Positions 9,155 to 17,546 of a stretch of DNA of 64,000 nt are shown here, piece after piece. Made by a program: the position numbers and the translations under genes. The DNA is from Roseateles toxinivorans (lineage in GTDB: Bacteria > Pseudomonadota > Gammaproteobacteria > Burkholderiales > Burkholderiaceae_C), in contig NZ_SNXS01000014.1 in assembly GCF_004362525.1 (NCBI RefSeq), positions 33,960 to 97,959 on the forward strand, read 5' to 3'. Numbering within the stretch: position 1 is the stretch's first letter; every line of letters starts with the position of its first letter. The notes below the pieces were generated by a model. That model was not told where the DNA came from. It saw only the letters and a program-made list of their open reading frames with translations, and made no database searches.

Positions 9155-9915
9155 GCGCGCACCACCCCGAGATAGGCTTCCTGGACCCGCGAATCGGCGG
9201 CGACTTGGTCGAAGTCGCCGCGTGCCATGAAGGCGCCGTCGGCCATGACGATCACCTCGTCGCACAAGCGCCGGATCAACGGCATGTCGTGCTCGATGAG
9301 CAGGATGGTCAGGCCTTCCTGCTGCAAGGCGAGAAGGTGGTCGCCGATCTCGTTGACCAGAGTGGGGTTCACGCCGGCCATCGGCTCGTCCAGTAGCAGC
9401 ATCTGCGGGTCGGTCATCAGGGCCCGACCGATCTCCAGCAGCTTTTTCTGGCCACCCGAGATATTGCCGGGCAAGGCGTCGACGATGCGCTCGAGCTTGA
9501 GCCGCCGGGCCACGGCCCAGGCCTTTTCCTGCAGCTGTGCCTCGCGTTCGGCGGCGCCGCGATCGCCCACCAACGCGCCCAGCAGCGACTCGCCGGGCTG
9601 GTGCTGGCCATACAAGAGCAGGTGGTCGAACACTGTCATCCGCGCAAAACCGCGGGCCAGCTGGAAGGTGCGGATCAGGCCGCGCGCCGTGATGCGGTCC
9701 GGCGCCAGGCCGGTGATCGGCTGGCCGTCAAACACGATGGCGCCGCCCGTGGGCCGGTAGAGCCCGGAGATGCAGTTGAACAGCGTGGTCTTGCCGGCAC
9801 CGTTGGGTCCGATCAGACCCGTCAGCGTGCCGCGGGCGACATCGAACGACGCGCCCGTCAGCGCCTGCACTCCGCCGAAGTGCAGGGACACGTTCCGGAT
9901 TGAAAGCAGCGTCAT
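9151..9915 (-). CDS. ABC importer ATPase, LivG family
   Basis: A 254-residue ATPase with Walker A GPNGAGKTTLFN, signature ISGGQKKLLEIGRAL, Walker B MLLLDEPMAGVNP and switch LLIEHDMPLI, all in the LivG form. It is the first transporter gene after the amidohydrolase gene (gap 72 bases) and its last codon overlaps the start of the LivF-like gene. Complete and typical in length. Confidence 0.93.
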   Translation of the reverse strand: MTLLSIRNVSLHFGGVQALTGASFDVARGTLTGLIGPNGAGKTTLFNCISGLYRPTGGAIVFDGQPITGLAPDRITARGLIRTFQLARGFARMTVFDHLLLYGQHQPGESLLGALVGDRGAAEREAQLQEKAWAVARRLKLERIVDALPGNISGGQKKLLEIGRALMTDPQMLLLDEPMAGVNPTLVNEIGDHLLALQQEGLTILLIEHDMPLIRRLCDEVIVMADGAFMARGDFDQVAADSRVQEAYLGVVRA

Positions 9916-9987
9916 GGGTTGGGGCGCTTCGGGAACCGCTGGTCAACGCAACGGGGACGGGGATTCAGCCGCATGCAGCGTGAAGTG

Positions 9988-11235
9988 TCAGTGAGCCAGT
10001 TCGTCGAACTGAACCTGGCCGCCCTTCATCACGAACGGAATGCGCTCGCCCTGACCGGTCAGGCAGGCCAGGTCCTTGAACGGGTTGCCATCGACCACCA
10101 GCGCATCGGCGAAGGCGCCCGGGATCAGCCGGCCGAGCTTGCCAGTCATGTTCAGCACCTCTGCGCCGATGGTGGTTGCGCTGGCGATCACCTCGGCCGG
10201 CGACAGCACCTGGGCCCGGATCGTGAATTCGTCGCTCTGCAGCCGGTGCGACTCGCCCAGCAGGTCGGTCCCGAAACCCATCTTGACGCCGGCGCGCTGG
10301 AAGATCTCCAGCGAGCGCAGGCCGGCGTCCCGCACGCTGGCGATCTTCACCGCGCTTTCGGGCGGCAGGCCGTACTTCGCACCCTCGGCGGTCAGTGCCT
10401 CGTAGGTCACCAGTGTCGGCACGGCATAGGCCTGGTGTTCAGCCATGACCCGGGCGGTTTCGGCGTCCACGAGGTTGCCGTGTTCGATGGTGCGCACACC
10501 GAATCGGACTGCACGCTGCATCGATTCCGGCGTGTAGGCATGGGCCATCACGTAGGTGCCGCGAGCCCTGGCCTCGGCCACGATGGCCCGGATCTCGTCC
10601 TCGGAGTAACCCAGTGCGCCGATCGGGTCGGTCGGCGAGGAGACGCCGCCGGAGGCCATGATCTTGATCTGGTCCGCCCCCATTTGCAGTTCCTGGCGGA
10701 CGGCCCGCCGTACCTCGTCGACGCCGTCCGCGATCCGGCTCAGGGCGCCCACCCGGATGCAGCAAGCACAGGGCGTGTCCATGGCCTGGAAGTCGTAGCG
10801 GGCGCGGATATCACCGTGGCCGCCGGTCTGGCTGAGCGAGCGGCAGGCGATGAACAGGCGCGGACCGACAGCCAGCCCCTGCTCGATCGATTGCTTGAGC
10901 GCCAGGCCAGCGCCGCCGGCGTCGCGCACTGTGGTGAATCCGCGTCGCAACATGCCCTGCAGGACCGGCAGCGCCTTGAGCGTGACGAACACGTTGGGAA
11001 GAGTCACTTGCCCCGGCAGGTTGTACTGGATCGCAATGGTGTGGACGTGCAGGTCGATGAGGCCGGGCATCAGGGTCTTGCCCTTGAGGTCGATCGTGCG
11101 GGCGGCCGCCGACTTGAGTGGCCGGTCCGACACCTCCTTCACCAGGCCGTCCTCGATCAGGACGCTGTGGCCCTCAAGCAAGTCCGGCTTGAGCGGGTCG
11201 AGCAGGGCGGCGTTGGTGAACAGGAAACTGGCCAT
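9988..11235 (-). CDS. Metal-dependent amidohydrolase (prolidase/imidazolonepropionase-like)
   Basis: A 415-residue cytoplasmic TIM-barrel hydrolase. Visible metal and catalytic motifs are DLHVHT after strand 1, a carbamylation-type lysine near DQIKIMASGG, histidines at MAHAYT and IEHGN, and the aspartate in GFGTDLLGE. This set fits the subgroup that includes Xaa-Pro/Xaa-Arg dipeptidases and related carboxypeptidases. There is no signal peptide, so it acts on substrate brought in by the downstream importer. It leads the leftward operon, directly under the CTTAAG repeats at 11254-11308. Substrate unknown; a dipeptide, N-acyl amino acid or amide is the reasonable guess. Confidence 0.82.
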   Translation of the reverse strand: MASFLFTNAALLDPLKPDLLEGHSVLIEDGLVKEVSDRPLKSAAARTIDLKGKTLMPGLIDLHVHTIAIQYNLPGQVTLPNVFVTLKALPVLQGMLRRGFTTVRDAGGAGLALKQSIEQGLAVGPRLFIACRSLSQTGGHGDIRARYDFQAMDTPCACCIRVGALSRIADGVDEVRRAVRQELQMGADQIKIMASGGVSSPTDPIGALGYSEDEIRAIVAEARARGTYVMAHAYTPESMQRAVRFGVRTIEHGNLVDAETARVMAEHQAYAVPTLVTYEALTAEGAKYGLPPESAVKIASVRDAGLRSLEIFQRAGVKMGFGTDLLGESHRLQSDEFTIRAQVLSPAEVIASATTIGAEVLNMTGKLGRLIPGAFADALVVDGNPFKDLACLTGQGERIPFVMKGGQVQFDELAH

Positions 11236-11253
11236 GGCGGACTTTGCCTCTAA

Positions 11254-11308
11254 ACACTTAAGCGCTTAAGATATGCGGAGCGATGCGCCAGGTCAAGACA
11301 CTTAAGCG
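11254..11308. promoter_or_regulatory. Paired CTTAAG operator-like repeats in a divergent promoter
   Basis: ACACTTAAGCG occurs at 11254-11264 and again at 11298-11308, 44 bases apart (about four helical turns). The first copy is part of a perfect 14-bp palindrome CTTAAGCGCTTAAG at 11257-11270. The pair lies between the divergent amidohydrolase and PAS-LuxR genes, 20-75 bases from the amidohydrolase start. The best candidate binder is the PAS-LuxR protein encoded alongside; direct evidence is lacking. Confidence 0.6.
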
Positions 11309-11332
11309 TTCGCAACCTAACTGGAGTAACCG

Positions 11333-11911
11333 ATGAAAGCTCGCGCGCCCGCTGGCGGCAGGAAGGCCGTCGACTACGAATGGGCGTTCTACAACGCCCC
11401 GGTTGGGCAGGCGATCGGCCGGCACCGGATGGTGGTCGACTGCAATGCCGTGTTCGAAGAAATGTTCATGGTCAGTCGCAAGGCAATGATCGGCCAGTCG
11501 TTCCAGTCGCTCTACCCGACCGAGGCCGATTTCGCCAAGACCGGCGAACGCATCACACCGACGCTGACAAGCGCCGGCCGCTATTCAGACCAACGCGTCA
11601 TGCGGCGGGCCAACGGCGATTTGTTCTGGGTTCAGGTGAGCGGCTACGTCCGCAACCGCGAAGACCCGTTCGAAGAGACGCTGTGGGCCTTCACCGATCT
11701 CAGCCGCGGCGGCAGAGTCGAATCGCCTCAGCACATTGCCATGACGCCGCGCGAACGGGACATTGCGGCCCTGCTGATGGAGCGCCGCTCTGGCAAGGAG
11801 ATCGGCAAGGCGCTGGGGATCAGCCCGCGCACCGTGGATGTCTACAAGACGCGGTTGCTGCGCAAGTATGGCGTGACCTCGAGCGAGGAACTCGTGAGCA
11901 AGCTGCTTTAG
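11333..11911 (+). CDS. PAS-LuxR type transcriptional regulator
   Basis: A 192-residue regulator with an N-terminal PAS fold (residues about 15-120; AFYNAPVGQAIGRHRMVVDCNAVFEEMF is a typical start, of which the YNAPVG core is diagnostic) and a C-terminal LuxR/GerE helix-turn-helix (MTPRERDIAALL ... GKEIGKALGISPRTVDVYKTRL). There is no receiver domain, so it is a one-component sensor. GGAGTAA lies just upstream of the ATG. Divergent from the amidohydrolase/ABC operon and separated from it by the CTTAAG repeats, it is the likely regulator of that operon. Its 3' end overlaps the convergent small gene by four bases. Confidence 0.88.
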   Translation: MKARAPAGGRKAVDYEWAFYNAPVGQAIGRHRMVVDCNAVFEEMFMVSRKAMIGQSFQSLYPTEADFAKTGERITPTLTSAGRYSDQRVMRRANGDLFWVQVSGYVRNREDPFEETLWAFTDLSRGGRVESPQHIAMTPRERDIAALLMERRSGKEIGKALGISPRTVDVYKTRLLRKYGVTSSEELVSKLL

Positions 11912-12291
11912 GCCGTGCGGGAGCGAATCTTCACTAAAAGGGGTATTGCCATCTGCAGAACCCGCGCTCCCTGCCCACGCTCGACGGCCGTCCTCGGCGA
12001 AACGCCACCCAGTCCACCCAGCGGCGTCTCCAACCAAGCAAGAGCACCCCAGCGGCTCGTTTCAAGCTTGGCCAAGATCTGCGGCATCAGTGACCACAGC
12101 GGTTGCTCAAACTGCCAGCGCGGCAGACGCCAGTCGTGTGTGATGCCATTCTTCAGCGCAAGGCATAGCCTGGCTTCAACCAAGAGCTCGACATCGGCGC
12201 TGCTGATACCCAGCAGGTCGGCCGCCTGCTCGCCTGAGACCATATCGAGCGCCGCCAGCCGTTCGCGGATGTAGTTGCGATCACCTTGCAT
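11908..12291 (-). CDS. Hypothetical protein, possibly MbcA/ParS-like antitoxin or DNA-binding
   Basis: A 127-residue protein starting at an ATG with AGGA nine bases upstream. Residues about 15-50 (SGEQAADLLGISSADVELLVEARLCL) look like a helix-turn-helix; the C-terminal part (ALAWLETPLGGLGGVSPRTAVERGQGARVL) recalls the toxin-binding end of Xre/MbcA/ParS antitoxins, where a Trp/Leu helix is followed by GG-x-x-PR. No toxin gene is adjacent. The same reading frame continues upstream without a stop into a HAD-domain fragment, so a longer 188-codon product is formally possible. The family assignment is tentative. Confidence 0.5.
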   Translation of the reverse strand: MQGDRNYIRERLAALDMVSGEQAADLLGISSADVELLVEARLCLALKNGITHDWRLPRWQFEQPLWSLMPQILAKLETSRWGALAWLETPLGGLGGVSPRTAVERGQGARVLQMAIPLLVKIRSRTA

Positions 12292-12486
12292 GGAAAGTCC
12301 TCGGGGTTGCTTCGATGACATCAAAGCGAGCCGCCGGCGTAGTTGCTCCTGCGCTGCCGGGATCGAGATGCCCACATCGCCGTCAAGCAGCAGCAGTTTG
12401 TCCCTGCACCCAGTGGGCCAACCATCGCCGTCATCATCAAGCGCAAGCCAGTCCAGCGGCTGCCGGCGCAGCACGTCCGCCCATAC
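12292..12486 (-). pseudogene. C-terminal fragment of a HAD-domain protein
   Basis: The minus-strand reading WADVLRRQPLDWLALDDD followed by KLLLLDGDVGIS resembles the end of small HAD-domain proteins that precede genes like the one at 11908 in related bacteria (recollection, not a search). The catalytic N-terminal half is absent: upstream of about 12486 the sequence switches abruptly, in another frame, to an acyl-CoA dehydrogenase. It is a truncated leftover at a rearrangement junction. Confidence 0.5.
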
Positions 12487-13251
12487 TTGCTCACGTCGGC
12501 GATATTCGTGCGCTCATGGGCCAACAGGTACTTGGCATAGGTCCAGCCCTTGCTCCCCTCGCCGACCAGGTTCTCGGCGGGCACCTCGACGTTGTCGAAG
12601 AACACCTCGTTCACCTCGTGCTCACCGTCCAGCATGATGATAGGCCGCACGGTCACGCCCGGCGACTTCATGTCAATCAGCAGGAAGCTGATGCCGGTCT
12701 GCGGCTTGCCCGATGTATCGGCGCGCACCAGGCAGAAGATCCAGTCGCCGTATTGGCCTAGCGTGGTCCAGGTCTCCTGGCCGTTGACGATGTATTTGTC
12801 GCCCGAGGTGGTGGACACTCGTTCGGCGCGGCACTTGACCGAGGCCAGATCCGAGCCCGATCCCGGCTCGCTATAGCCCTGGCTCCACCAGACCTCGCCG
12901 CTCATGATGCCGGGCAGGTGGCGGGCCTGCTGTTCGGGCGAGCCGAAGGCCATGATCACCGGCGCCACCATCACCGGGCCGAAGGGCACGACGCGCGGCG
13001 CACCGGCCAGCGCGCATTCCTCTTCGAACAGGTGGCGCTGGATGGCATTCCAGCCCGGGCCGCCGAACTGCTTGGGCCAGGCCCAGCCATGCCAGCCCTT
13101 CTTGCCCAGGATCTTGGCCCAGCGCTGCTGATCGTCCTTGGACAGGCGCAGCGCGTTGTGCACCTTGTGGCTGATGTCCTTGGGCAGGTGATCGGCCACC
13201 CATTGGCGGATCTCGGCACGGAAGGCGAGCTCGTCGGGGGTGAAGGTCCAT
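12487..13251 (-). pseudogene. Acyl-CoA dehydrogenase, frameshifted and truncated
   Basis: The frame from about 13245 downwards encodes a clear acyl-CoA dehydrogenase N-terminal and middle domain (WSQGYSEPGSGSDLASVK, QETWTTLGQYGDWIFCLVR, AHERTNIADVSKY), but the C-terminal domain is gone: at about 12487 the sequence runs into a HAD fragment in another frame. At the start, the ATG at 13251 reads ATGGACCTTCACC; removing one C gives the family start M-D-F-T-P-D-E-L-A-F-R. So the gene has both a one-base insertion at codon 3 and a 3' deletion of roughly 40 percent. No product is expected. Confidence 0.8.
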
Positions 13252-13460
13252 CGTGCTTCCTTTGTGGGTCAGGCATCGGGATGCCGCGCATGCGCGGGCC
13301 GAAGCACCAGCCTCAACTGACTGCGAAGCTGGAGTTTTAGCTCGACCGTTCGTGGCTGTTCCGCCCCGGCAGGGACAACGATCCAGGTGGCAGGGGTTTG
13401 CCCCTAGTCTTGAGGGACCTTCGTGCCGGGATGGAGGTGCCCGGAAGCGCGCTCTCATGT

Positions 13461-13512
13461 CCGCAGCCGCAGCCGCAGCCGCAGCCGCAGCCGCAGCCGC
13501 AGCCGCAGCCGC
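13461..13512 (+). repeat. CCGCAG hexanucleotide microsatellite
   Basis: Eight complete tandem copies of CCGCAG followed by CCGCA. The tract lies about 210 bases upstream of the TonB receptor start and 46 bases upstream of the operator-like site. Units of six bases do not shift a frame but would change promoter spacing if copy number varies. Confidence 0.9.
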
Positions 13513-13558
13513 ATCAGCCTGGAGTCCGAGCCGGCCCGCGTGCCGGCCGAATGCATAT

Positions 13559-13574
13559 TGGAAGTAAAAATCCA
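13559..13574. promoter_or_regulatory. RpiR-type operator candidate upstream of the TonB gene
   Basis: TGGAAGTAAAAATCCA matches the framework TGGAA-N-T...T-CCA of the perfect palindrome at 23075-23090 in front of the isoaspartyl dipeptidase gene. It sits in the AT-rich part of the TonB promoter region. Assigned by similarity between sites in this window only. Confidence 0.5.
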
Positions 13575-13722
13575 TTTTCATAAACAGGAAAATATGGAAT
13601 ACTAAATTCAACGACGGCGCGCATCGGGATTGATGAATCGGTGCCCGCTGCGGATCACAGAACCTCACCCGATCTGCTGCGCATCGACAGCAGACCAGCA
13701 CCATGACCACAGGAGATTGCGA

Positions 13723-16494
13723 ATGTCTGAGCACTTGAAGAAGCACCGGCCGGCACAAACCATGCTGGCGCGCTCCGTCCAACTGGCCTTGGGCGCCACC
13801 ACAGCCCTGGGCTTGTGCCAGGTCGCCCTGGCTCAGGACGAGGCTGCCAAGCTGGGCCGTGTCGAGGTGACCGGCAGCTCGATCAAGCGCCTGGACGCCG
13901 AGACCGCGTTGCCGGTGCAGGTGATTAACCGCGAGGCAATCGCCAAGAGCGGCGTGACGACAGCGGAACAATTGCTTGGCCAGTTGTCCGCCAACGTCGG
14001 CGCGATCGAGGAGAAGGCTCAGAACACCGACACGCAGAAGAACAGCGGGTTCTCGGGCGCCAACCTGCGCGGTCTGGGTGTCAGCTCGACCCTGGTGCTG
14101 CTTAACGGCAGGCGCATGGCCAACTACGCTTTCGGCGGGCAGGGTGTGGATCTCAGTTCGATCCCGCTGGCAGCACTGGAACGGGTGGAGGTGCTGAAGG
14201 ATGGCGCGTCGGCGACCTATGGCGCCGACGCGGTTGGTGGCGTGATCAACTTCATCACCCGAAAGGACTACCAGGGCGCGCAGATTGCCGTGCGTGCGGG
14301 CGGCTACGATGAAGGCGGCGGCAATCGCAAGCAGGTCAGCGGCTCGGCCGGCTACGGCGATCTGGACCGGGATGGCTTCAACGTGTTTGGCGCGGTGCAG
14401 TACCAACAGTCGGCGCAGTTGCGCGCGAACCAGCGCGATTGGTCCAAGACGGCGCTGCGTCCGGATGTCGGCAGCGTCGGGACCTCGACGACCAACTGGC
14501 CTTCCAATCTTTTCACAACCTCGGCCGCAGCCTCGTTGATCGGCAGTGTCGATACCAACGGCGGCAAATGCGCGCCGCCGACCAGCGTCTTCAGCGGAGG
14601 CTTTTGTCAGTTCGACTATCAGGCCGCCGCAGATCTGGTGCCGGAGACCAAGAAACTCAATACCTTCGCGCGCGGCGTGCTGGCCCTAAACGCCGCCAAC
14701 AGCCTGTTCGTCGAGGCTGCGCACTCAGAGAACGAGGCCCACTATCGCATTTCTCCGGCAACGTTCACAAGCTACCGTTTGACAGCCAACGGGCCTCGCA
14801 TCTCGTTGTTCTACCCGAAGAACGGGCCATTCTTTCCCAAGACCTACACCAGCATGACAACCGGACTGCCGGTTGCCACGCCCAACACCAAGGACATCTT
14901 CGTTGCCGTGCGTCTGCTGCCGCTGGGCCAGCGTGAGCGCGTGCAGGACACCAAGCAGGATCGCTTCGTGTTCGGTGCCGAGGGCGAGTTTGCCGGCTGG
15001 GACTACAGCGCGGCCGTCAATCATTCGGTGTCCATGGCCACCGAGCGGTACAACAATGGCTTTGTCTACGGCAGCAAGCTGGGGCCGTTGATCACGTCCG
15101 GTGTCGTCAACCTCTGGGGTGACAATACGCCCGAGGTGTTGGCCCTGATGGAAGCCACCCAGGCCAAGAACGTGGCAGGCCGCACCGGCCGTGCGACCTC
15201 GGACAGCATCGACGCCCATGCCTCAAAGGAGGTCTTTCAGCTCCCGGCCGGCGCCGTGGCCCTGGCGGTCGGATTCGAGCTGCGCCGAGAGAAGCTGACC
15301 GATATCCAGTCCGACGAGGCGAAGTCCGGCTTGTTGAACAACATCACTTCCTCGCCCGACACGCGTTCGGAGCGCAAGGTCAAGGCCTTGTTCACCGAGG
15401 TTCATGTGCCCATCGCCAAGGGGCTGGATGCCGACCTGGCGGTGCGCTATGACTCCTACGACACCGGCGACATCGGCAGCAGCACCAACCCGAAGCTGTC
15501 GCTGCGCTGGCAGCCGGTCAAGGAGCTGCTGCTGCGCTCGGCCATCGGCACGGGCTTTCGCGCGCCGTCGCTGGCAGATGTCAGCGCCTCCGGCGGATTG
15601 AGCTCAAGCTCGAACTTCTACACCGACCCGCTGCGCTGCATCAATGGCGTGGGTCCCGGCTGCAAGCCCGGGCCGATGCCTATCCGCTCGGGTGGCAACC
15701 CTTTCCTCAAGCCTGAGACCTCCAAGCAATTCTCGCTGGGCGTCGCGGTGGATCCGGGTCTGGGGTTTTACGCCACTGTTGACTACTGGAAGATCGAGAA
15801 GAATGATGTCATCTCGCAACTGAGCGAGAGCCTGATCGGCTCCAACTTCGCCTACATCTCCAAGTATGTGACGCGCGATCCGGCCGACCCGGCCTATCCC
15901 GGACTGCCGGGCCAGATCAGCGAGATCCTGCTGCCGGTGGACAACCAGGGCGTGCGCCGAGTGACAGGCCTTGACGTCGCACTGAGCCACCGCGCCAATC
16001 TCGGCCAATACGGCAAGGTCAGGACCAGTCTGAGCGGATCTTATCTGCTGAAGAGCCAGGAGCAGTTGGTCAAGGGCGGTGAGATCGTCGATGTGCTTGG
16101 CAAGTACGCCAATCTCTACCCGACGCCGCGATGGAAGCATCTGCTGTCGGTGGACTGGAGTCAGGGCGACTGGAACCTGATCTTCAGCAACCAGTTCCAA
16201 TCGCACTACCGCGATGCCTATGCGAATCTGGTCAACGCAACAACCGGCTTCGTCGCCAGCGTCGCACATGGCACGCCCGGCTCGGTGTCCGCCAACGTGG
16301 CCTCGCACAGCACCTACAACCTTCAGGGCGGCTACACCGGCTTCAAGAACATCCGCCTTGACGCCGGCGTGACCAATCTGTTCAACAAGGCGCCTCCGAC
16401 CTCGAACCAGAGCGGCTATTTCCGCGGCTTCGACCAGAGTGTCGACGCCACCGGCCGCTACGTCTATGTCAGCGCCGCCTACACCTTCAAGTAA
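13723..16494 (+). CDS. TonB-dependent receptor of the cyanophycin locus
   Basis: A 923-residue outer-membrane receptor. The signal peptide ends near ALAQDEAAK; the plug domain includes LNGRRMANYAFGG and ERVEVLKDGASATYGADAVGG, and the barrel ends SAAYTFK as usual. I chose the ATG at 13723 because AGGAGA lies 7 bases upstream; the frame is open 31 codons further but without a start signal. It leads an operon with the CtlX-type hydrolase (25 bases apart). With two exported cyanophycinases and a peptide importer nearby, uptake of beta-Asp-Arg or short cyanophycin chains is a reasonable inference; this receptor subclass has no substrate signature. Confidence 0.9.
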   Translation: MSEHLKKHRPAQTMLARSVQLALGATTALGLCQVALAQDEAAKLGRVEVTGSSIKRLDAETALPVQVINREAIAKSGVTTAEQLLGQLSANVGAIEEKAQNTDTQKNSGFSGANLRGLGVSSTLVLLNGRRMANYAFGGQGVDLSSIPLAALERVEVLKDGASATYGADAVGGVINFITRKDYQGAQIAVRAGGYDEGGGNRKQVSGSAGYGDLDRDGFNVFGAVQYQQSAQLRANQRDWSKTALRPDVGSVGTSTTNWPSNLFTTSAAASLIGSVDTNGGKCAPPTSVFSGGFCQFDYQAAADLVPETKKLNTFARGVLALNAANSLFVEAAHSENEAHYRISPATFTSYRLTANGPRISLFYPKNGPFFPKTYTSMTTGLPVATPNTKDIFVAVRLLPLGQRERVQDTKQDRFVFGAEGEFAGWDYSAAVNHSVSMATERYNNGFVYGSKLGPLITSGVVNLWGDNTPEVLALMEATQAKNVAGRTGRATSDSIDAHASKEVFQLPAGAVALAVGFELRREKLTDIQSDEAKSGLLNNITSSPDTRSERKVKALFTEVHVPIAKGLDADLAVRYDSYDTGDIGSSTNPKLSLRWQPVKELLLRSAIGTGFRAPSLADVSASGGLSSSSNFYTDPLRCINGVGPGCKPGPMPIRSGGNPFLKPETSKQFSLGVAVDPGLGFYATVDYWKIEKNDVISQLSESLIGSNFAYISKYVTRDPADPAYPGLPGQISEILLPVDNQGVRRVTGLDVALSHRANLGQYGKVRTSLSGSYLLKSQEQLVKGGEIVDVLGKYANLYPTPRWKHLLSVDWSQGDWNLIFSNQFQSHYRDAYANLVNATTGFVASVAHGTPGSVSANVASHSTYNLQGGYTGFKNIRLDAGVTNLFNKAPPTSNQSGYFRGFDQSVDATGRYVYVSAAYTFK

Positions 16495-16518
16495 ACCGAG
16501 AACAGCAGGAGCCATCCG

Positions 16519-17466
16519 GTGACCAGCACAAGCAAACCCATATTTCGTTCCGTCCAGGCGCCGGGAGCGGTGGTGATGGTCCGGCCGCATCATTTTCATC
16601 CCAACCCGCAGACGGCGGCTGACAACAGCTTCCAGTCGGCAGCGACAGATCAGGATGCGGAACTGTTGGCCGCCCGGGCACGTGACGAGGTCACGGCGGC
16701 GGCGGCCGCGCTCGAGGCGGCCGGCGTGATCGTGCATCTGTTCGACGACTTCAGCCAACGGGAGACGCCGGACTCGGTGTTCCCGAACAACTGGTTTTCC
16801 ACCCACGTGGGCGGCCATGTGGCGATCTATCCGATGTACTCGCCGAACCGGCGGCGCGAACGCCGTGCCGATGTGTTGGAACTGCTGAAGACGCACTATC
16901 GCGTGCAGGACGTGATCGACTACTCGGGGCTCGAGCATGACGGGCTCTTCCTCGAGGGCACGGGCGCGATGGTGCTCGATCATGTCGACCGGGTCGCCTA
17001 CACAGCACAGTCCAACCGCGCCAACGCGGTGGCGCTGGAACGCTTCTGCACCCATTTCAACTACGAGCCGATGGTCTTTGCGTCCAGCGATGCCGCTGGC
17101 CGCGCGGTCTATCACACCAATGTGATCATGTGCATCGCGGGCGAGTTCGCCTTGGTGGCGTTGGAGATGATTCCAGACGCGAAGCGCCGCGAAGAGATCG
17201 CCGCGCGGCTGTGCCAATCGGGTCGCGAGGTCATCGCCCTCACCGAGGGGCAGATTCAGGAGTTTGCCGGCAACGCGCTGGAGTTGATGGGCCGGGACGG
17301 TCTGGTCCTGGCACTCTCCAGCCGTGCTTGTGCCGCGCTCTCGTCCGAGCAGCGGGCCCGCATCGAGCGCTCGGCTCGGCTGCTGCCGCTGTCCGTGCCG
17401 ACGATCGAGCTGGCGGGCGGCTCGGTGCGTTGCATGCTGGCCGGGATTCATCTGACCCCGCGCTGA
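16519..17466 (+). CDS. ctlX: CtlX-type amidinotransferase-superfamily hydrolase (arginine/citrulline)
   Basis: A 315-residue guanidino-group-modifying enzyme related to citrulline-utilisation hydrolase CtlX and to arginine deiminase/dihydrolase folds. Motifs seen are PDSVFPNNWFSTH near residue 90, EHDGLFLEGTGAMVLD with the acidic residues, VYHTN with the catalytic histidine, and RCMLAGIHL at the C-terminus with the nucleophile cysteine. The GTG start is supported by AGGAG 7 bases upstream. In cyanobacteria an enzyme of this superfamily (AgrE/ArgZ) degrades arginine released from cyanophycin, so here it probably opens the arginine or citrulline side chain. Whether it is a deiminase or dihydrolase cannot be told. 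Confidence 0.8.
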   Translation: MTSTSKPIFRSVQAPGAVVMVRPHHFHPNPQTAADNSFQSAATDQDAELLAARARDEVTAAAAALEAAGVIVHLFDDFSQRETPDSVFPNNWFSTHVGGHVAIYPMYSPNRRRERRADVLELLKTHYRVQDVIDYSGLEHDGLFLEGTGAMVLDHVDRVAYTAQSNRANAVALERFCTHFNYEPMVFASSDAAGRAVYHTNVIMCIAGEFALVALEMIPDAKRREEIAARLCQSGREVIALTEGQIQEFAGNALELMGRDGLVLALSSRACAALSSEQRARIERSARLLPLSVPTIELAGGSVRCMLAGIHLTPR

Positions 17467-17473
17467 CTCGGTC

Positions 17474-17500
17474 CCGAGCCGGCAGCTGGTTGCGGCTCGG
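17474..17500. terminator. Bidirectional hairpin between convergent genes
   Basis: CCGAGCCG (17474-17481) and CGGCTCGG (17493-17500) form a perfect 8-bp stem with an 11-base loop, 7 bases past the ctlX stop and between two convergent transcription units. The position fits a shared terminator, although there is no T-tract. Confidence 0.5.
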
Positions 17501-17546
17501 CTGGCGCACGCAGGGGTTCAGCCGCCGCCGGCCACCAGTGGCGGAC

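Larger units (their letters stand above)
13252..13722. other. Promoter region of the cyanophycin TonB operon
   Basis: A 471-base gap upstream of the TonB receptor gene. It holds the CCGCAG microsatellite (13461-13512), an AT-rich block at about 13551-13610 that contrasts with the GC-rich surroundings and probably includes the promoter, and an operator-like site at 13559-13574. A short frame through the microsatellite would encode Pro-Gln repeats but lacks any sign of being a gene. Confidence 0.55.

Noticed and set aside
13461..13512. Possible CRISPR-like array
   Set aside because: Units are six bases and contiguous, with no spacers and no cas genes nearby.
13398..13583. Small frame encoding Pro-Gln repeats
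   Set aside because: The repeats are simply the translation of the CCGCAG tract; no ribosome-binding site and no flanking domain.
12871..14406. A 511-codon minus-strand frame crossing the microsatellite
   Set aside because: It is antisense to the TonB gene, runs through the CCGCAG repeat as poly-Ala, and ends in the wrong frame of the broken acyl-CoA dehydrogenase.
15604..17451. A 615-codon frame antisense to the TonB receptor and ctlX
   Set aside because: It spans two sense genes with clear family motifs and their ribosome-binding sites; its own translation has no recognisable domain.
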